DNA from: Chara braunii | Lineage: Eukaryota > Streptophyta > Charophyceae > Charales > Characeae | Length of the DNA: 43,360 nt | Assembly: GCA_003427395.1 (NCBI GenBank) | Contig: BFEA01000046.1 | Span: forward strand, 196,181-239,540 | Direction of reading: 5' to 3' | In this document: one piece after another, positions 9,600 through 19,594 of the stretch | How the letters are laid out: every line of letters starts with the position of its first letter | Numbering within the stretch: the first letter of the stretch is position 1 | Notes under the pieces: generated by a model | The model's database searches: none | Told to the model about the DNA's origin: nothing | Seen by the model: only the letters and a program-made list of their open reading frames with translations | Position numbers and translations under genes: made by a program

Positions 9600-10715
9600 T
9601 CAACAAAGCTCGCCCACTTCCTCTTTCTCCATTACCGAAAGGTCTAGGTTGTTTAATGTCGCTATAACGCGTCTCATCCCCCCGTGTGAATTTCAGTCAA
9701 CCCTTTCTCCGTTAGGACCCAGGATCTGTCCCTTGAGGGTCCTAGAACACCGCCCTCCTATGATGTCGTGGTTAAGCTTCGGCCAAAGCCTAACGAAGTG
9801 TCCTATCAAGGTGCATTATCGACATGATTCCTTCGAAGGATCTCTCCGACCGGTTCGGCGCTCGGGTCTTAGAGCTAGAGCTTCTAGGGGTACCAACGGA
9901 GTTCGAGATACGCGGGTTTGCACTACCCGGAGGGTATCCCCTATCCTTTCCCTCTGGTTGTCCGCCCCTTCGCCTTGATCGTGCAACTCCCCTGACCCCT
10001 TTTTCACTCCGTACCCGATTGTTTCAAGGACCTCAAACCCTTCGTTGTTTCGCTGGCGACTCTCTGTTCCGTCTTCCCTTTCTTGGTCGAGACAGCCTGT
10101 GAGTTTCTCCCTTAGATTCCACAACTCACTATAGTTTTCATTTGACAAGGATTGTCCCCCTGTCTGCTGGCTCATTCGATGGTCCGTTCCTGGCTTCCTT
10201 ATTTCCTTTGCGGTCCCTACCTTGGAAGGTCACACCCCCTCTTTTTCCCCCGCGTTTCCACCTGTCCCCCATTCACCGGGCTTCCCAATGATGCGCTCTC
10301 GTTGCATCTCACCTTGCCACTCATCATTGTGTAGCTTATCGTCACCCTCACCCTCAATGTCCTTTATCATTTATTCAATTACACCAGCCTTGTAAGTTGC
10401 TATCATCTGCTCCACTTCCTTAAGTCTTCGTAGGGTATCTGCTACCTTCCTTCTCCTTGTCACTCCACCCAGCGAGGTTTGTGACTCTTTTGTATTTCTG
10501 ACTACGATTGGCCTCATTCCCCGAGATTCTACAGGCCTCCTCCCGATATGACTCCCTTTTTCCAAAATCCCCCTCGCGTTGCCTTTGACCCCCTCGTTGT
10601 TGAACCGTCGGTTGGCATTTATGCTACCGTCTTGTTCTTCCGGATTTCGACCATCCATGTTGCCTATCCGGTCACGTTTATTTCTCTGGCCCCTTCGGTT
10701 GCTTGCGATGCCCAT
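9600..10715 (-). pseudogene. Gag remnant of element M1, lacking the capsid core
   Basis: Three pieces match the M3 gag at 34860-36317 in order. First, an N-terminal helix ending RLKEVEQMIATYKAGVIE matches KLAEIERRTAEYKARLIK. Second, a segment with SELWNLREKLTGC matches GLWSLRERVLGW. Third, GADNQRERIGDTLRVVQ matches GVDNKIERVQNALLVMQ, followed by a zinc-knuckle remnant at 9783-9824 (C-x2-C-x4-H-x4-W; the last cysteine is now W and a stop lies inside). The part corresponding to M3 35300-35700, the capsid core, is absent. Gag forms the particle that packages element RNA, so this copy cannot function. Confidence 0.7.
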
Positions 10716-11057
10716 AACGTATCAGACCTGCATGTCATACAATCGAAGGAAGGAGAACTTGCTTTAGACTCTACCTCTCACAGTTTTCCTATCGCTATCA
10801 GTTCCGGAAATGTTCTCGTCTTCAAATCAGCTTAATCCTTGTCCTCTCGCTTCCTTGTGCATTTTAGGGTTCTCCCCACCCTATATATTTTATCGCCCTC
10901 TACCTGTCTTACTGTTTCGATGGTCTCTCTTACCAGTGTCACAAGGAGGCCAGACAAGCAGAACCGCTTATTCCCCCATTTCGGACACCCATGCTTTGCT
11001 CGATTCCGGTTGCCCGCTGGTTGATACCTTCTTTCGACTTCCTAGGGATTTTTCGTC
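10716..11057 (-). other. M1 sequence upstream of gag, no recognisable gene
   Basis: Minus-strand open pieces are short and basic. I could not align them to the accessory genes of M3. The plus-strand element P interrupts this sequence at 11061. Confidence 0.3.
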
Positions 11058-11446
11058 ACGCTGTCGGAGGGCGAGGTATCCCGGCCCTCCTCTGTGTGCC
11101 AAAGTCTCTGCCCGGTACCTATATTTCGTTCTGTGGCCCGCGGCTCGCTGGATAGTTTCCGAACCCCTGTAGCCCTGGTACTTGCAATGTGTCTCAGCGC
11201 GGACCAGCCCTGTTGGCATTGCCTTAGCAAAAAGGTGCGCCGCAGGGCTTTCCATTGGTCCACGCAGGCTCGGCGCCCTGTTGTACAGTAGAGCACAACC
11301 GGCCTGTGGCCGTGGTAGCCGCCGGGTTCGCCCTGGGACGCGAAAGTGAAGGGACCAGCGTAGTCTTTTCTATTGCGCGGCAAGTGCCCTTCTACTAAGT
11401 TATGGGTTAGGTACACAGACCAATGGTCACTGTCATAAAAAGACAA
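11042..11446 (-). other. Antisense open frame at LTR start
   Basis: A 134-residue minus-strand frame spans the LTR start. Its counterpart in the 3' LTR (30286-30519) shares the first 77 residues and then stops. No family is recognised. The frame runs out of the LTR into flanking DNA, so it is probably not a gene. Confidence 0.2.
11058..11061. other. Target-site duplication of element P, left
   Basis: ACGC directly precedes the TGTC start of the 5' LTR. The same four bases follow the 3' LTR at 34586-34589. Integrases of LTR elements make 4-6 bp duplications. Confidence 0.75.
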
Positions 11447-11695
11447 GGCTAAGAAAATGAAAGTAAAAGCGGAAATGCAAAAAGGAAAATCGATGAACAG
11501 TTGAGAGCCTAGTCTACGTGAACTGAAGGCTGCTAATCGAGAAAACTCGACGTTCCATAGTCGTTCGTCGTTAAAATTTGTAATTGATTATATTTATTAT
11601 TACTATTATTATTATTATATCTCCATCAGCTCATATCTGACGCGGTTCCTCTCTTCTCGGTCTGTCCTTTTCGTAGGGAGACCAACGGACGGATT

Positions 11696-11983
11696 TTGAA
11701 ACGTGATTGTAATCTGACAACTCACACAGGCCGACCCTTCGCTACCGCTCTGCAGCTACCTGCTCGTCGGAAGCGGCTCGCAAACGGGGATTTAAAAGAG
11801 AGTACCCGCGGGTGCATCGGTAGGAGGAATATCACCCCCATGGAGGGTCATAACCCCCCTCCTTGCCATCGGACACGAGTACCCAACGGGGGTAGGCCAA
11901 AATTGTACTTTAAAAGGGGGAATGTGATCGCTAGCATTCCGTTATCGGACCACCAACCCAGAATAGTAGTCGTCTCTCAGTGA
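11696..11983 (+). CDS. Small basic ORF upstream of the LTR TATA box
   Basis: A 95-residue frame is intact and of equal length in both LTRs (partner at 30769-31056), with about 10 amino-acid differences. It is Arg/Lys/Pro-rich, without a membrane segment or recognisable motif. It lies upstream of the TATA box, so an LTR transcript started at 12199 would exclude it. The amount of change between copies is what unselected DNA would show, so coding is doubtful. Confidence 0.25.
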   Translation: MKRDCNLTTHTGRPFATALQLPARRKRLANGDLKESTRGCIGRRNITPMEGHNPPPCHRTRVPNGGRPKLYFKRGNVIASIPLSDHQPRIVVVSQ

Positions 11984-12035
11984 GACGAAGCGACAAGGAC
12001 CGATAGCAGAAGGCCTGTGGATATCACGACCTTAA

Positions 12036-12064
12036 GTTCTTTTTTTTTTTTTTTTTTTTTTTTT
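12036..12064 (+). repeat. Poly-T tract in 5' LTR
   Basis: An uninterrupted T run of nearly 30 bases, matched by a slightly shorter run at about 31113-31136 in the 3' LTR. The length difference suggests slippage since insertion. Confidence 0.8.
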
Positions 12065-12198
12065 CCTTTCCTTTTGTTTTCTTTTGGTTCTCTTTTGTGT
12101 AAAATTCCGATTTTAAAACTGTCCGGATTATTTTTGAATTTTCGTAAAGTTTTGAAGCTTCCCGTTTAGGGCATAGGGATCTGGGTTTGAGGCAGTCC

Positions 12199-12205
12199 TA
12201 TAAAA
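12199..12205 (+). promoter_or_regulatory. TATA box of the P LTR (5' copy)
   Basis: TATAAAA followed by a GC-rich GGCGGGAG stretch, identically placed in the 3' LTR (31266-31272). It is the best core-promoter candidate in the LTR. Transcription would start near 12230, about 140 bp before the ATG at 12369. Confidence 0.6.
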
Positions 12206-12368
12206 GGCGGGAGAGACTGACTATCGGGGAACTAGCAGTGGGCGTCCTAGACTCTTCTTGCCACGATTGGTGTTGTGGGTTTGAGAGCCTGAGCGCGGAG
12301 CAGTGGGGGATAGCCTGAACCATTTGGGTGCGTGTTCCTGAGAGAGGCCAGACTATTCCGAAGCGGCT

Positions 12369-12767
12369 ATGGCGGACCGGAATGGCCTGCGTGGTTACCG
12401 GTCGCGATATATGAAGTATTCCTGGATGTGGGAGAGAGAAGATGAGAAGGGTACTATTGTGGAAACCATACTGACCTACGGTAAGCCTGACGGGGAAGTG
12501 AGGCTAAAAGTTAATGTGTATGGCCATAGAGAGCAGGAAATGAGGAGAGATGAGGGTCTGCAGGCTGCAGTTACCGAGGCGCGTAACAGAGCCGAGCAGA
12601 GGTGCAGGTGTGACGGGGTAAGTGCAGGTATGCGGGTAACGGTCACTTACCACGAAGATGACTCATCGACAGGGACTTCTGACCGAGAGGTACAACACAA
12701 TGACCCGGACTCCGAACGGGAGTCCGAGATGAGTGACAGGGAGGCTGATATCCAGGTTTGGCATTAG
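12369..12767 (+). pseudogene. LTR-encoded ORF A (5' copy, truncated)
   Basis: A 132-residue frame begins MADRNGLRGYR, about 165 bp after the TATA box. It is charged, with a Glu/Arg-rich helix-like middle and an acidic, Ser-rich tail. The 3' LTR copy (31436-31924) continues to 162 residues, because GAG there is TAG here (12765-12767). About 14 substitutions separate the shared 132 residues, a rate matching unselected DNA. No known family is recognised. The stretch KVNVYGHREQ to AVTEARNR faintly recalls the end of the 21076/21370 proteins, which is an inference only. Confidence 0.5.
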
Positions 12768-13399
12768 CTGGACCAGAGGCGTCGAAGCCAACCGTTGGCA
12801 GGCCCAGTGGAAGGTGGACCCGAAGTGAACTCACAACAGAGAGGGGACAGGGGGTGAAAAAACAGACGGCAGGGTCGAGAGAGATGATGGGGAGGTCAAC
12901 GAAGAGAGGAGCAGCGCGGATGAGCAGCGCATGATCTTGCTAGATATGGTTGACGTCAACCGCTGCCTCCTCCCTCGCTAAAGGCATCTAGTGTGTGTTG
13001 AGCCAAGACGAGTTCTAATGTCGCTGCTTGAGTGACCTGCCTCACGAGTTTCTTTTTTTTTGTCACTCGGCGACTAGGTAAGTGATCAGTCACTCTATCT
13101 TCTTGCGCCTACTGCGGGGACGACAGGACGAGAGGAAAGAGATCCTATCAAAATGGGAAAGCAGTGACCACTAAGAGAGAGGATAACCTGCGGTGCATAG
13201 AAGAGGTCGTCACTTGATCTACTCGCCGTGCACTAACTACAACTTCTCCTCCGCCTTGGACCCAGACCAGCTGTCACTTGCTCGTTCATGGAAGACAGTC
13301 ACCAGCTGTCTGGCACATGACCAGTGGGAAGTTGGGACAGCCCCAGCGCAGACAGGGGAATCTGTGACAACGTGACTAGAAAATGCTAAGTGGACATGG

Positions 13400-14029
13400 T
13401 CAAGAAAGAGAGGGGGAGCTGACCCTTGAGGGAGAGCGTGCGAAAGAGAGGAGGACACGTGGCAGCCTGCAGGGGCAAGAAGAAGAGGTCAACAGAAGAG
13501 GAGGTTGTGCGAAGGGCCAGGGATAGCTACAGACGAGTACAGACTGCACCGCAGAGAGAGAGGGGGACGAGAACCTGTGAAGGACTGTTGACGTCAACTG
13601 TTGCCTCAACGTGTGCGCCTGACGTTTCGAGCCGCCGATCCAGTGGAAAGTGATCCGGAAGTCAGGTTGAGGCGACGAGGAGAACAGCGTGTCCAGGCTG
13701 AAGAGCGTGAGAATTAACTTGCGAAAGTAAGTGTGCATGAAAAGTGTGAGTGGAAGCGGGAGAAGGAAAACTGCCATGCTGTTGATGCAGTACCTGATGA
13801 AAGGGTGAGCAGTCATGATCGAGCGATAGAGAGAGACGCAGGCGGTAGCAGCCAAGCAACTATTCGCTGACATCAGTCTGACTTTCGTAGGCAGTGAGCA
13901 ACGACCACTGTGGTAGCCGCTTTCGTGAGAGCAAAAATGGGGCGGAGGAGAGTTAACGTGTATGTGCTGGCAGGGCAAATGACGAGGCATCGTGCGTTGG
14001 GTGCGTGAGTAAAGAAAGGACTGATCCAT
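13400..14029 (-). other. Long antisense open frame in LTR (5' copy)
   Basis: A 209-residue minus-strand frame has a hydrophobic stretch (INSMAVFLLPLPLTLFMHTY) that could be a membrane segment. The 3' LTR keeps it open as 222 residues (32454-33122). About 23 of 209 residues differ, close to neutral expectation. The sense strand here is poor in TCA, TTA and CTA, which alone lengthens antisense frames. I cannot tell gene from chance. Confidence 0.25.
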
Positions 14030-16898
14030 CGGGAGCTTGATTAGTAGATAACGGCACGCGAGAGGCAGCTACTGATGACTGCATGACAGAGCGGGAGGAT
14101 TTTCTAGAGCACCCTCAGCAGTCCGTATGAAGTTGACGTGTCAACGTCCCCTCTTTTTTTGATGTATGCATGTATAGTGCTGTGAACTCAGAGGTCTTCT
14201 TGAGGCGACGGGCCAATTCTTTTAGACAGTTGCTGATAAGGGGTGTTGGGAGAAGAGAAGCGTCTTGTGGGTACGCTAGTTTGGGGATATGGACTTGCTT
14301 CTCGTTGATGTCTCTGTGCTTGCTCACTGTTGTCACTTGTCAATCTGTCTCTATCATGACGGGCGTTGACAGGAATCTAAGCCGATGAGTGACATCTTGC
14401 GACTAGCCGAGACAGAGCTTTGTGGATGAGAGATGTCGTTTAGCTACAGATTTCGAGGTTGTTCCCTTCCACCTGACTCTAGATCTCAATCAGCGCCAGT
14501 GCATGCATGAATTGGCTTGTGAACCTAATGATTGTAATGTAGGGTCATTTACTCATTAACTCTCACTATATTGGAGACTGAGAGCGGCGTAAAATACTGC
14601 CATTTCAAACGCAAGAAAGTAAGTTGTTGGTATCAACTGCGCTGGGATATTCTTGTATGAGGCTCTTTGAGAAAAAAATGGTCTGACTTTTGTATGGAAT
14701 TGACTCAAAAGGAGAGATTTGCACTTCAGCATGTGGGTAACTACCTGGTCTTATGATGAGATTTTGAGACGCAGGGAACTAACCCGGCCATGAACTAGCT
14801 GTGGGGAGGCATCCGATAGTGCATGATCATGATAATGAACATCGCATCTAGACAGACCTGTTTAGTCACCCTTGTCCATGCTGCAGATTACTGTAAATAG
14901 TTAGGGGTGCAGACGGTCGATGATGTATCGAGGATGAGAGATTTGTCTAAGGGATGAGCTATACTTAAAGTGAGCCGAATGTTGCTCTAGATAACCCTTA
15001 GGTCGTCAACCTGTAACCAGCGCAGAGCTCGACACCCTCTCATACTCTCATTGAGAATGTATGGTGTACCGTGACCTTGAAGGCCGATGAGGTGATAACC
15101 GGCGGTAGAACCGATTGTCAGAGACCGCAAACTATACTGGGTCATGTGCCATGCAGTTACTCTCACTCTTCTTGGGATGAGGGGAATGATAGATGAAAGG
15201 AGACCAGAACAGAGTTCTTACCTGTCTTGCAATCAGAAAGTGTCCATCTGGTCATAATTAAAGGTAAAGGGACGAGAGTGGTGAGGGTTGGACTCCCATA
15301 AGAGAAAGTTAAAGTGAGTTGATGCTTGTTGTTATTTAACCACGGATTCGAGACTCCTTTTTTTTCCCCTTAACTCTAGTTCTTAGCCAGCCTTTACGCG
15401 TTTTGCCCTCATACGAGATGAACTCGTGAACAAACATGTAAAAGAGGAAGCTATTGTATGGGTCTGTTCATGCTTGTGATGTGACATGAATTAATGTGAG
15501 AGCTTTTGTGTGAGCGTTAACGTATGCTCTGTCTATCCAACGAAGTAGTCACCCTTTCACATCAGCGAAGTTAGGCAGGAGGCTGCTTTTAGTCCTCTCG
15601 GAATATTGGGTCTGAGTGATGAACCGCCGGGGGAGAAGAGGACAGTTAAGAAAAATCTCTTATTTAATTGTCAAGTTTTTACTTGATGGTGATTAGTATC
15701 AGCTGTATTTAGCCTCCGGGACGTCGGCGAGGATTGATAACAGAGGATGTAGATAAGTTGAAGCTAGGGGTTTGCCTGAGTGTTGTCAACCTTCATTTCT
15801 AACACCGAGCAACTCAGAAGTTTTGAAGTAGCCGTGCAAAAGGTGTGAATTTTTCTTTCGGTTGTGTTCACAGTTGTTTTAGGGGACCTAGGAGTCCCTT
15901 AACAAATCGGCTTTCACTGGGCTGAAGGGTGGTTTAGCCAACACGTCAGATCTACCTGTAATCATTGCTGAATTTTCCAGTTAAAAGCGCGAAGATCTTT
16001 TTGTCCAGGCATAATCTAAAAATGCAATCGATCCTACCAGTCTGCTCGGGGACTAATGGCCATTCCAAGTGGGCTCCCATCGATGGTATATGCATGCTCC
16101 TACGCACAGAATATTCGGATGGGCTTAGGACTAGACTTATGACAGTTGGTCAAGCGCGCAACTGATCTACAGCCAAAACCTTTGCAATGCATCCAGAAAC
16201 AGTTTAGCTGCTTAGCGTTTGAATTGAAACTGGACTGCAAATGTTATGAGCACTCACTAGGTATGCCGCTTAAGGTCACTGTGCGATTGAGTGGCGGCTC
16301 GACTCACCATAGATCTTTCCCTCTGGAGAGTGTCCTTGGTTGCGGTCAGTGGGCCATGTTGAGTCTGTGTTGCGGTCCGGTATGAATTAAGAACTGACTA
16401 GCCGAGGAAGAATTAAGAGCGGGACACTTTCAAACCCTTGGCACTGAGTAACTAACCTAAGGACCGGCCACCAATGAGACACTCGAAGGACACTGTGAAG
16501 TTGACATGACTCAGATTCGGGTATTCTATCCTTGAGACAAAAGGCACCTACATCCAGTATACCAATCAGTTATCCAGTTGAGTAATAATTTAGCAAAAAC
16601 AAGCGGTGAAAGGTTGCCCGTCAGGCTTTGGTGGTCTGAAGCGCGGGCTCGACGCTTACCTGTCAACCCCACTCATAAGTGCAAACCAAATGAGTCGGTT
16701 TTGATCTGATTACGACGTGCCAGATTATCAGAGTGATTCTGATATTAATACAGAAAACAAGAAGACGGTTTTTGCAGGCCGGGGTCGATGGTTTCACGCG
16801 GAAAGGACTCTTAGAGATAAGTCCAATATTAGTCCTTCACTGAAAACGCAGAGAGGAGCACTCTGGTCAGCTCTAGCAACTTAGACTGTCGGGGAGAC

Positions 16899-17144
16899 AT
16901 GAAGGACAGTGAGCTGCTAATTGTAAAGTGCAGTTCTGTCACGGATAAGAAAAGGGGGTGGAAAGAGGAGGCGTGTCTGGATATGGTCTCCCATAGGCAG
17001 GTTCAACGCGAACATGCAGTTCAGAAGGTAAAAGCAAAAAAATACATCGAGTATGTGACTTATTTCTATGGGTCTGATGACAAACTGCACAGTATCGGCT
17101 CCTCAGTAGAGAGTGTGGAACAAGCCAGAGCAAACCTCGCGTGA
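16899..17144 (+). CDS. LTR-encoded ORF B, possible member of the 21076/21370 family
   Basis: An 81-residue frame is basic and rich in Lys and Glu. Its tail (IEYVTYFYGSDD to ESVEQARANL) resembles the ends of the proteins at 21076-21366 (ERVSFARRIS) and 21370-21636 (EPVSLARRVR), in the pattern [DE]-x-V-x-x-A-R. It lies upstream of ORF C, as that pair lies near the IYVPK array. It is in the part of the LTR lost from the 3' copy, so no comparison is possible. The relationship is tentative. Confidence 0.35.
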   Translation: MKDSELLIVKCSSVTDKKRGWKEEACLDMVSHRQVQREHAVQKVKAKKYIEYVTYFYGSDDKLHSIGSSVESVEQARANLA

Positions 17145-17329
17145 GCCCAAGTAATACCCGAGTCACCATTTTTAGGACTCTATCATCATCTAAACAAGCA
17201 AGTACGCTTCCACAGCCTGCAGTTTCTTCTGCAGTACCGTGACACGAGAACCAACGAGTTCGTGACTTATTATACTAATGCTCATCCAGAGGGCATTTGG
17301 ATGACTTTCATCATTCAGTCAGTACCCAG

Positions 17330-17520
17330 CATTTTTCAGTTCTCAATCAGCAGTTGATCAGTTTTCAGACCAGTAGTTGAACAGTTTTCTGATCGGCAGA
17401 TACTCAGCTTTCAAGTCGGCAATCATTCAGTCTTCAGATCTGCATTAAGAAACGGCATTCAGAAAACAGTATTAAAAAAACAGTATTCAAAAAACAGTAT
17501 TCCAAAAATTGTATTCAGAG
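17330..17520 (+). repeat. CAGT-rich region with five 14-bp repeats
   Basis: ACAGTATT-type units lie at 17452, 17466, 17480, 17494 and 17508, exactly 14 bp apart, preceded by looser TTTTCAG/ATTCAGT repeats. They lie about 150 bp before ORF C. A similar TTTCAGT-rich region occurs at 27050-27240. Confidence 0.8.
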
Positions 17521-17668
17521 AACAACGTCCAGGAACAGCAACCGAGAAGCCACCCCAAAGACATTCAAGTAGCACTTAAGCAACAGTCTGGGGTCCCTTA
17601 AGTCCACTAGTAACTGACGATTATTCAGCGGACATCCGTCAGTCAAAGACAGTCTTCTTTCTTTATCA

Positions 17669-18364
17669 GTGGGTGACTATTTATCTAAGCACATGAGAGA
17701 AATCAATCCCATCACAATTGACCAGCAGGACCTTGACAACCTTAATCTGATTGCCGCCAAGGAGAGCTTCCCCTACACGTACGTCAGGATTGATGGGCTC
17801 AAGCGTGAACACCTGTCGATCTTCATCGTTCTCACCGAGTTCGCTGAAGGTACAATCAGCGACCTATGGATTTTTTTGAAAAAGGGGTACGAGACACACT
17901 CCCATTTTGACGCAGTGTGGGCAGCAACAGCCGGGTATGTGCAGTGGAAAGCTGAGAGACTCGAGGGTAATACAAAGTTGGTCTACAGTTTCGGTCATAA
18001 GCTCTTCACGGGTTATCCTAAACCTTTTGTCCCCTACTATCTTACTGATGGCTCTTATTGGGGCGGGCTGGTGGACTTGGCCAAGAGATATAGATCGCCG
18101 GCAGTGATTGATTACGAGGCAGTGATCGAGCCCTCTGAGTTTCCACATCTCAGGAGGGCTATTTTCTCTCAGCCATATCTCCCCACACTATGAGAGGAAT
18201 TTTGTGTCATGCTTGACTTTCGTATAATGAGACTTGGCTGTAAGTGTTTGGAATTGGTGGGCTTCAGGTGGCTGTACATTCAAAAGCCATAACCTCAGAG
18301 AGTACGAAGACATGGCAAGAAGCCCAAACGATGGACAGCAAAGTGAGAGACAGAGAGAAGTTTA
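17669..18364 (+). pseudogene. LTR-encoded ORF C, IYVPK-family member
   Basis: It begins MGDYLSKHMREINP and stays open to a TGA at 18191-18193. In the 3' LTR this codon is TGG and the frame continues to the stop matching 18364, so the ancestral product was about 230 residues. Residues 25-125 align with the tandem proteins at 19183-21074: FPYTYVRI matches FSYKVVRY, TISDLWIFLKKGY matches VYDVRIYVPKER, then an Arg/Glu helix, YPKPFVP matches FPAPPLP, and YWGGLVDLAKRYRS matches DWFAVIEFAQKVKR. No known domain is recognised. Its presence inside the LTR places a copy of the accessory family on both sides of the LTR boundary. Confidence 0.6.
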
Positions 18365-18634
18365 GAGGGTTGAGTGAGGGCTCTTGATTGGTGTTGGCCA
18401 TGCTCTCCTCCATATGTACTCCCTGAGACTATTATGAGTTTTCATTCTTCCCTCATTCAATTGCTCCTGTCGTTGCTCGAGTCAGTCTTACTTCTTGCAT
18501 TGTTCTGCCTGATGATTGTTTCCTTGGATGATTCTGTCACAGTTCTCAAAATCAGATTGACATAATTGATGCATGCATAGCACCCCATAATTTTATAATT
18601 ATAATTTGCATAATTCTTTGCTGTTCCGAATCAG

Positions 18635-18640
18635 AATAAA
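18635..18640 (+). terminator. AATAAA polyadenylation signal of P LTR (5' copy)
   Basis: AATAAA lies 190 bp before the LTR end and is conserved at 34391-34396. Together with the TATA box 6.4 kb upstream it would bracket ORFs A, B and C. Confidence 0.5.
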
Positions 18641-18833
18641 AGATTTCTAAGACCGGGGACCGGCGAAGACCGCAATTGAAGGGTCTCGCTCGAAGCCGGA
18701 CGCACACAACAGGAAGGGATTTGCATTATTTAATTTATTTTATTTATTGAAATCACATACAAAATCCTGCGTGACAGCCTGTTGGCTTTCCGATCGCCTC
18801 AAGCGGTCTGACTGGAAAAAAGTGAGACAAAAA

Positions 18834-18855
18834 TGGCGCCGTCGCAGGGGACATG
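18834..18855 (+). promoter_or_regulatory. Primer-binding site of P
   Basis: TGGCGCCGTCGCAGGGGACA begins four A residues after the LTR end (GAGACA). A site starting TGG next to the 5' LTR binds the CCA end of a host tRNA to prime minus-strand DNA. The TGGCGCC start resembles primer sites described for plant Ogre/Tat elements. The matching tRNA was not checked. Confidence 0.8.
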
Positions 18856-19182
18856 AAAAGATTTTCGTGTTCGGAACGAGCCTGGGTCATCATCGTCATC
18901 ATCATCATCATCTTTGAGCTTTGATTATGACATGAGAACTGTTGACATTTTGTGAGTTTCACGTTAATTTTATTATTCTCATTTGATTCCCGATTCTCTT
19001 GAGAATCACGACTGCTAACTGTGATTTATTTCTTCCTTGTGTGAGGTACCACGTTGGATCGGAAAAAGAGATTGATATTATTGATTGGAGAGAATCAAGC
19101 TTGATACCAGGTATGCCCTATTATCTCCCAACACACTGAAGGGAATTGAAAGGAAGAGAGTGAGTGAGACGGATCGAGACAA
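18856..19182 (+). other. Untranslated leader of P
   Basis: No gene is visible. An ATC microsatellite lies at 18889-18915, followed by AT-rich sequence. Confidence 0.5.
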
Positions 19183-19594
19183 ATGTTGGTCGACGGTGTT
19201 CTGAAAAAATTGTCTAAACTTACCACAAGAGGAATATTTCTTTACAGATATGAGGCTTGTTGGGGCTATCACTCTTGTGGATCAACCATCTGCGTAGTGC
19301 TGACTCACCTCTTGGAGAGAGATATCTATGATATCTGCCCATATGTCAAGGAAAGAGGCAACAATGATGGTAAGAATTTTAATTGGTTATGGGAGACCGT
19401 GATCTAATTTATCTATGATGAAAAGACAGACTTGATGAAGCAAAAGAGGAAAGTGGGATGGGGTATAATGGCAGTAACATACAAGACTGTTCCAGTCCCT
19501 CCTATACCTGACAGCTACTGTGATGGGACTAACTGGCTGCCGATAATCAATATGGTATTGACAAGAGAGAAAAGAAACGGTGGTTATGAGAGCT
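19183..19594 (+). pseudogene. Accessory tandem gene, IYVPK family copy 1
   Basis: The frame starts MLVDGVLKKLSKL and has one TAA (19405-19407), after which it runs to about 19594. The translation aligns end to end with copies 2 and 3: IFLYRYEAC matches FSYKVVRYEM, DIYDICPYVKERG matches DVYDVRIYVPKER, VPVPPIPDS matches FPAPPLPNI, and NWLPIINMVLTREKR matches DWFAVIEFAQKVKR. Function is unknown. It has no signal peptide or membrane segment and looks like a soluble alpha/beta protein of about 140 residues. Its end overlaps the start of copy 2 in another frame, suggesting lost frames of one longer tandem-domain protein or closely packed genes. Confidence 0.65.

Larger units (their letters stand above)
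14828..18112 (+). other. LTR segment absent from the 3' LTR
   Basis: The 3' copy jumps from the base matching 14827 to the base matching 18113. TGAT ends both 14824-14827 and 18109-18112, a 4-bp microhomology. The segment includes ORF B and most of ORF C. Between 14828 and 16898 I see no convincing coding frame. Confidence 0.85.
11062..18829 (+). repeat. 5' LTR of P (7.8 kb)
   Basis: The boundaries are TGTCGGAGGG and GTGAGACA. It aligns with 30135-34585 along its whole length except 14828-18112, which is missing from the 3' copy. It contains a TATA box (12199), an AATAAA signal (18635), a (TTA)n stretch near 11590-11622, a T run at 12036-12064 and at least three open reading frames in sense. 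At 7.8 kb it is larger than the LTRs of most described elements. Confidence 0.92.

Noticed and set aside
9451-9978. 175-codon plus-strand frame
   Set aside because: Lies antisense to the M1 gag remnant, whose homology with M3 gag is clear.
11062-11450. Ribosomal RNA fragment in the GC-rich LTR start
   Set aside because: No conserved rRNA stretch recognised; both copies are explained by the LTR.
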